NCBI GenBank assembly: GCA_027322375.1 | Contig: DAHVRS010000082.1 | Span: 1 to 6,663, forward strand | Length of the DNA stretch: 6,663 bases | DNA from: Brachybacterium sp. | Lineage (GTDB): Bacteria; Actinomycetota; Actinomycetes; Actinomycetales; Dermabacteraceae | Reading direction: 5' to 3' | In this document: in pieces, positions 6,629 to 6,663 of the stretch | Numbering within the stretch: the stretch's first letter is position 1 | Layout of the letters: each line of letters begins with the position of its first letter | Position numbers and translations under genes: made by a program | Notes under the pieces: model-generated | Seen by the model: the letters and a program-made list of their open reading frames with translations, nothing else | What the model was told of the DNA's origin: nothing | The model's database searches: none

Positions 6629-6663
6629 TTACAGTTGGCACGAAACATTACGAGTGTAAAACA
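6629..6663. promoter_or_regulatory. Candidate TetR operator with divergent promoter
   Basis: TTACAGTTG (6629-6637) and CGAGTGTAA (6651-6659) form an imperfect inverted repeat. Within it, TTAC-N4-GTAA (6648-6659) is a compact palindrome. On the + strand TTGGCA (6635-6640) and TAAAAC (6657-6662), 16 bases apart, look like a promoter for a rightward gene. On the minus strand TAATGT (6650-6645) could be the -10 of the TetR gene. The half-sites overlap both, as expected for a repressor acting on divergent genes. The stretch is distinctly AT-rich for this genome. Confidence 0.5.

Overview
The window is about 70% GC, with codons ending overwhelmingly in G or C. It uses GTG starts and GC-rich hairpin terminators that lack a T-run. 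Together with a GroEL of actinobacterial type, this points to a high-GC Gram-positive (Actinomycetota). The family is a guess from general flavour only: Micrococcales, possibly Brachybacterium or a relative. This is ordinary chromosomal sequence. I see no mobile element, CRISPR array, tRNA or rRNA.

Layout, left to right. (1) The 3' half of a groEL gene (1-932) is cut by the window edge and ends without a Gly-Gly-Met or His-rich tail. It is followed by an 18-bp palindrome and a long GNRA-capped hairpin terminator. (2) An intergenic stretch of about 240 bp leads into a small gene (1253-1748). Its coding signal moves through three reading frames, as if single bases were missing at two places, so it is annotated as a frameshifted gene. 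A strong hairpin follows. (3) A two-gene operon on the + strand (1878-3646) has a membrane protein with a PH-like domain overlapping an RluA-type pseudouridine synthase by 4 bases. (4) A convergent 466-residue lipoprotein of unknown function (5024-3624, minus strand) has a 3' end that overlaps the synthase gene by 23 bp. (5) Diverging from it is a second PH-like two-helix membrane protein (5192-5959), apparently made from a leaderless transcript. (6) Convergent to that is a TetR-family repressor (6595-6026, minus). Upstream of it is an AT-rich stretch with TTAC/GTAA half-sites that looks like an operator shared with a divergent gene beyond the right edge.

The genes do not form one obvious pathway. 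GroEL is protein folding, the RluA-like enzyme is RNA modification, and the two PH proteins and the lipoprotein belong to the cell envelope. The TetR protein most likely controls the unseen neighbour. I found no convincing new multi-gene system. The items most worth checking are the double-frameshift gene, the TetR operator, the conserved-looking but unassigned lipoprotein and the leaderless start.
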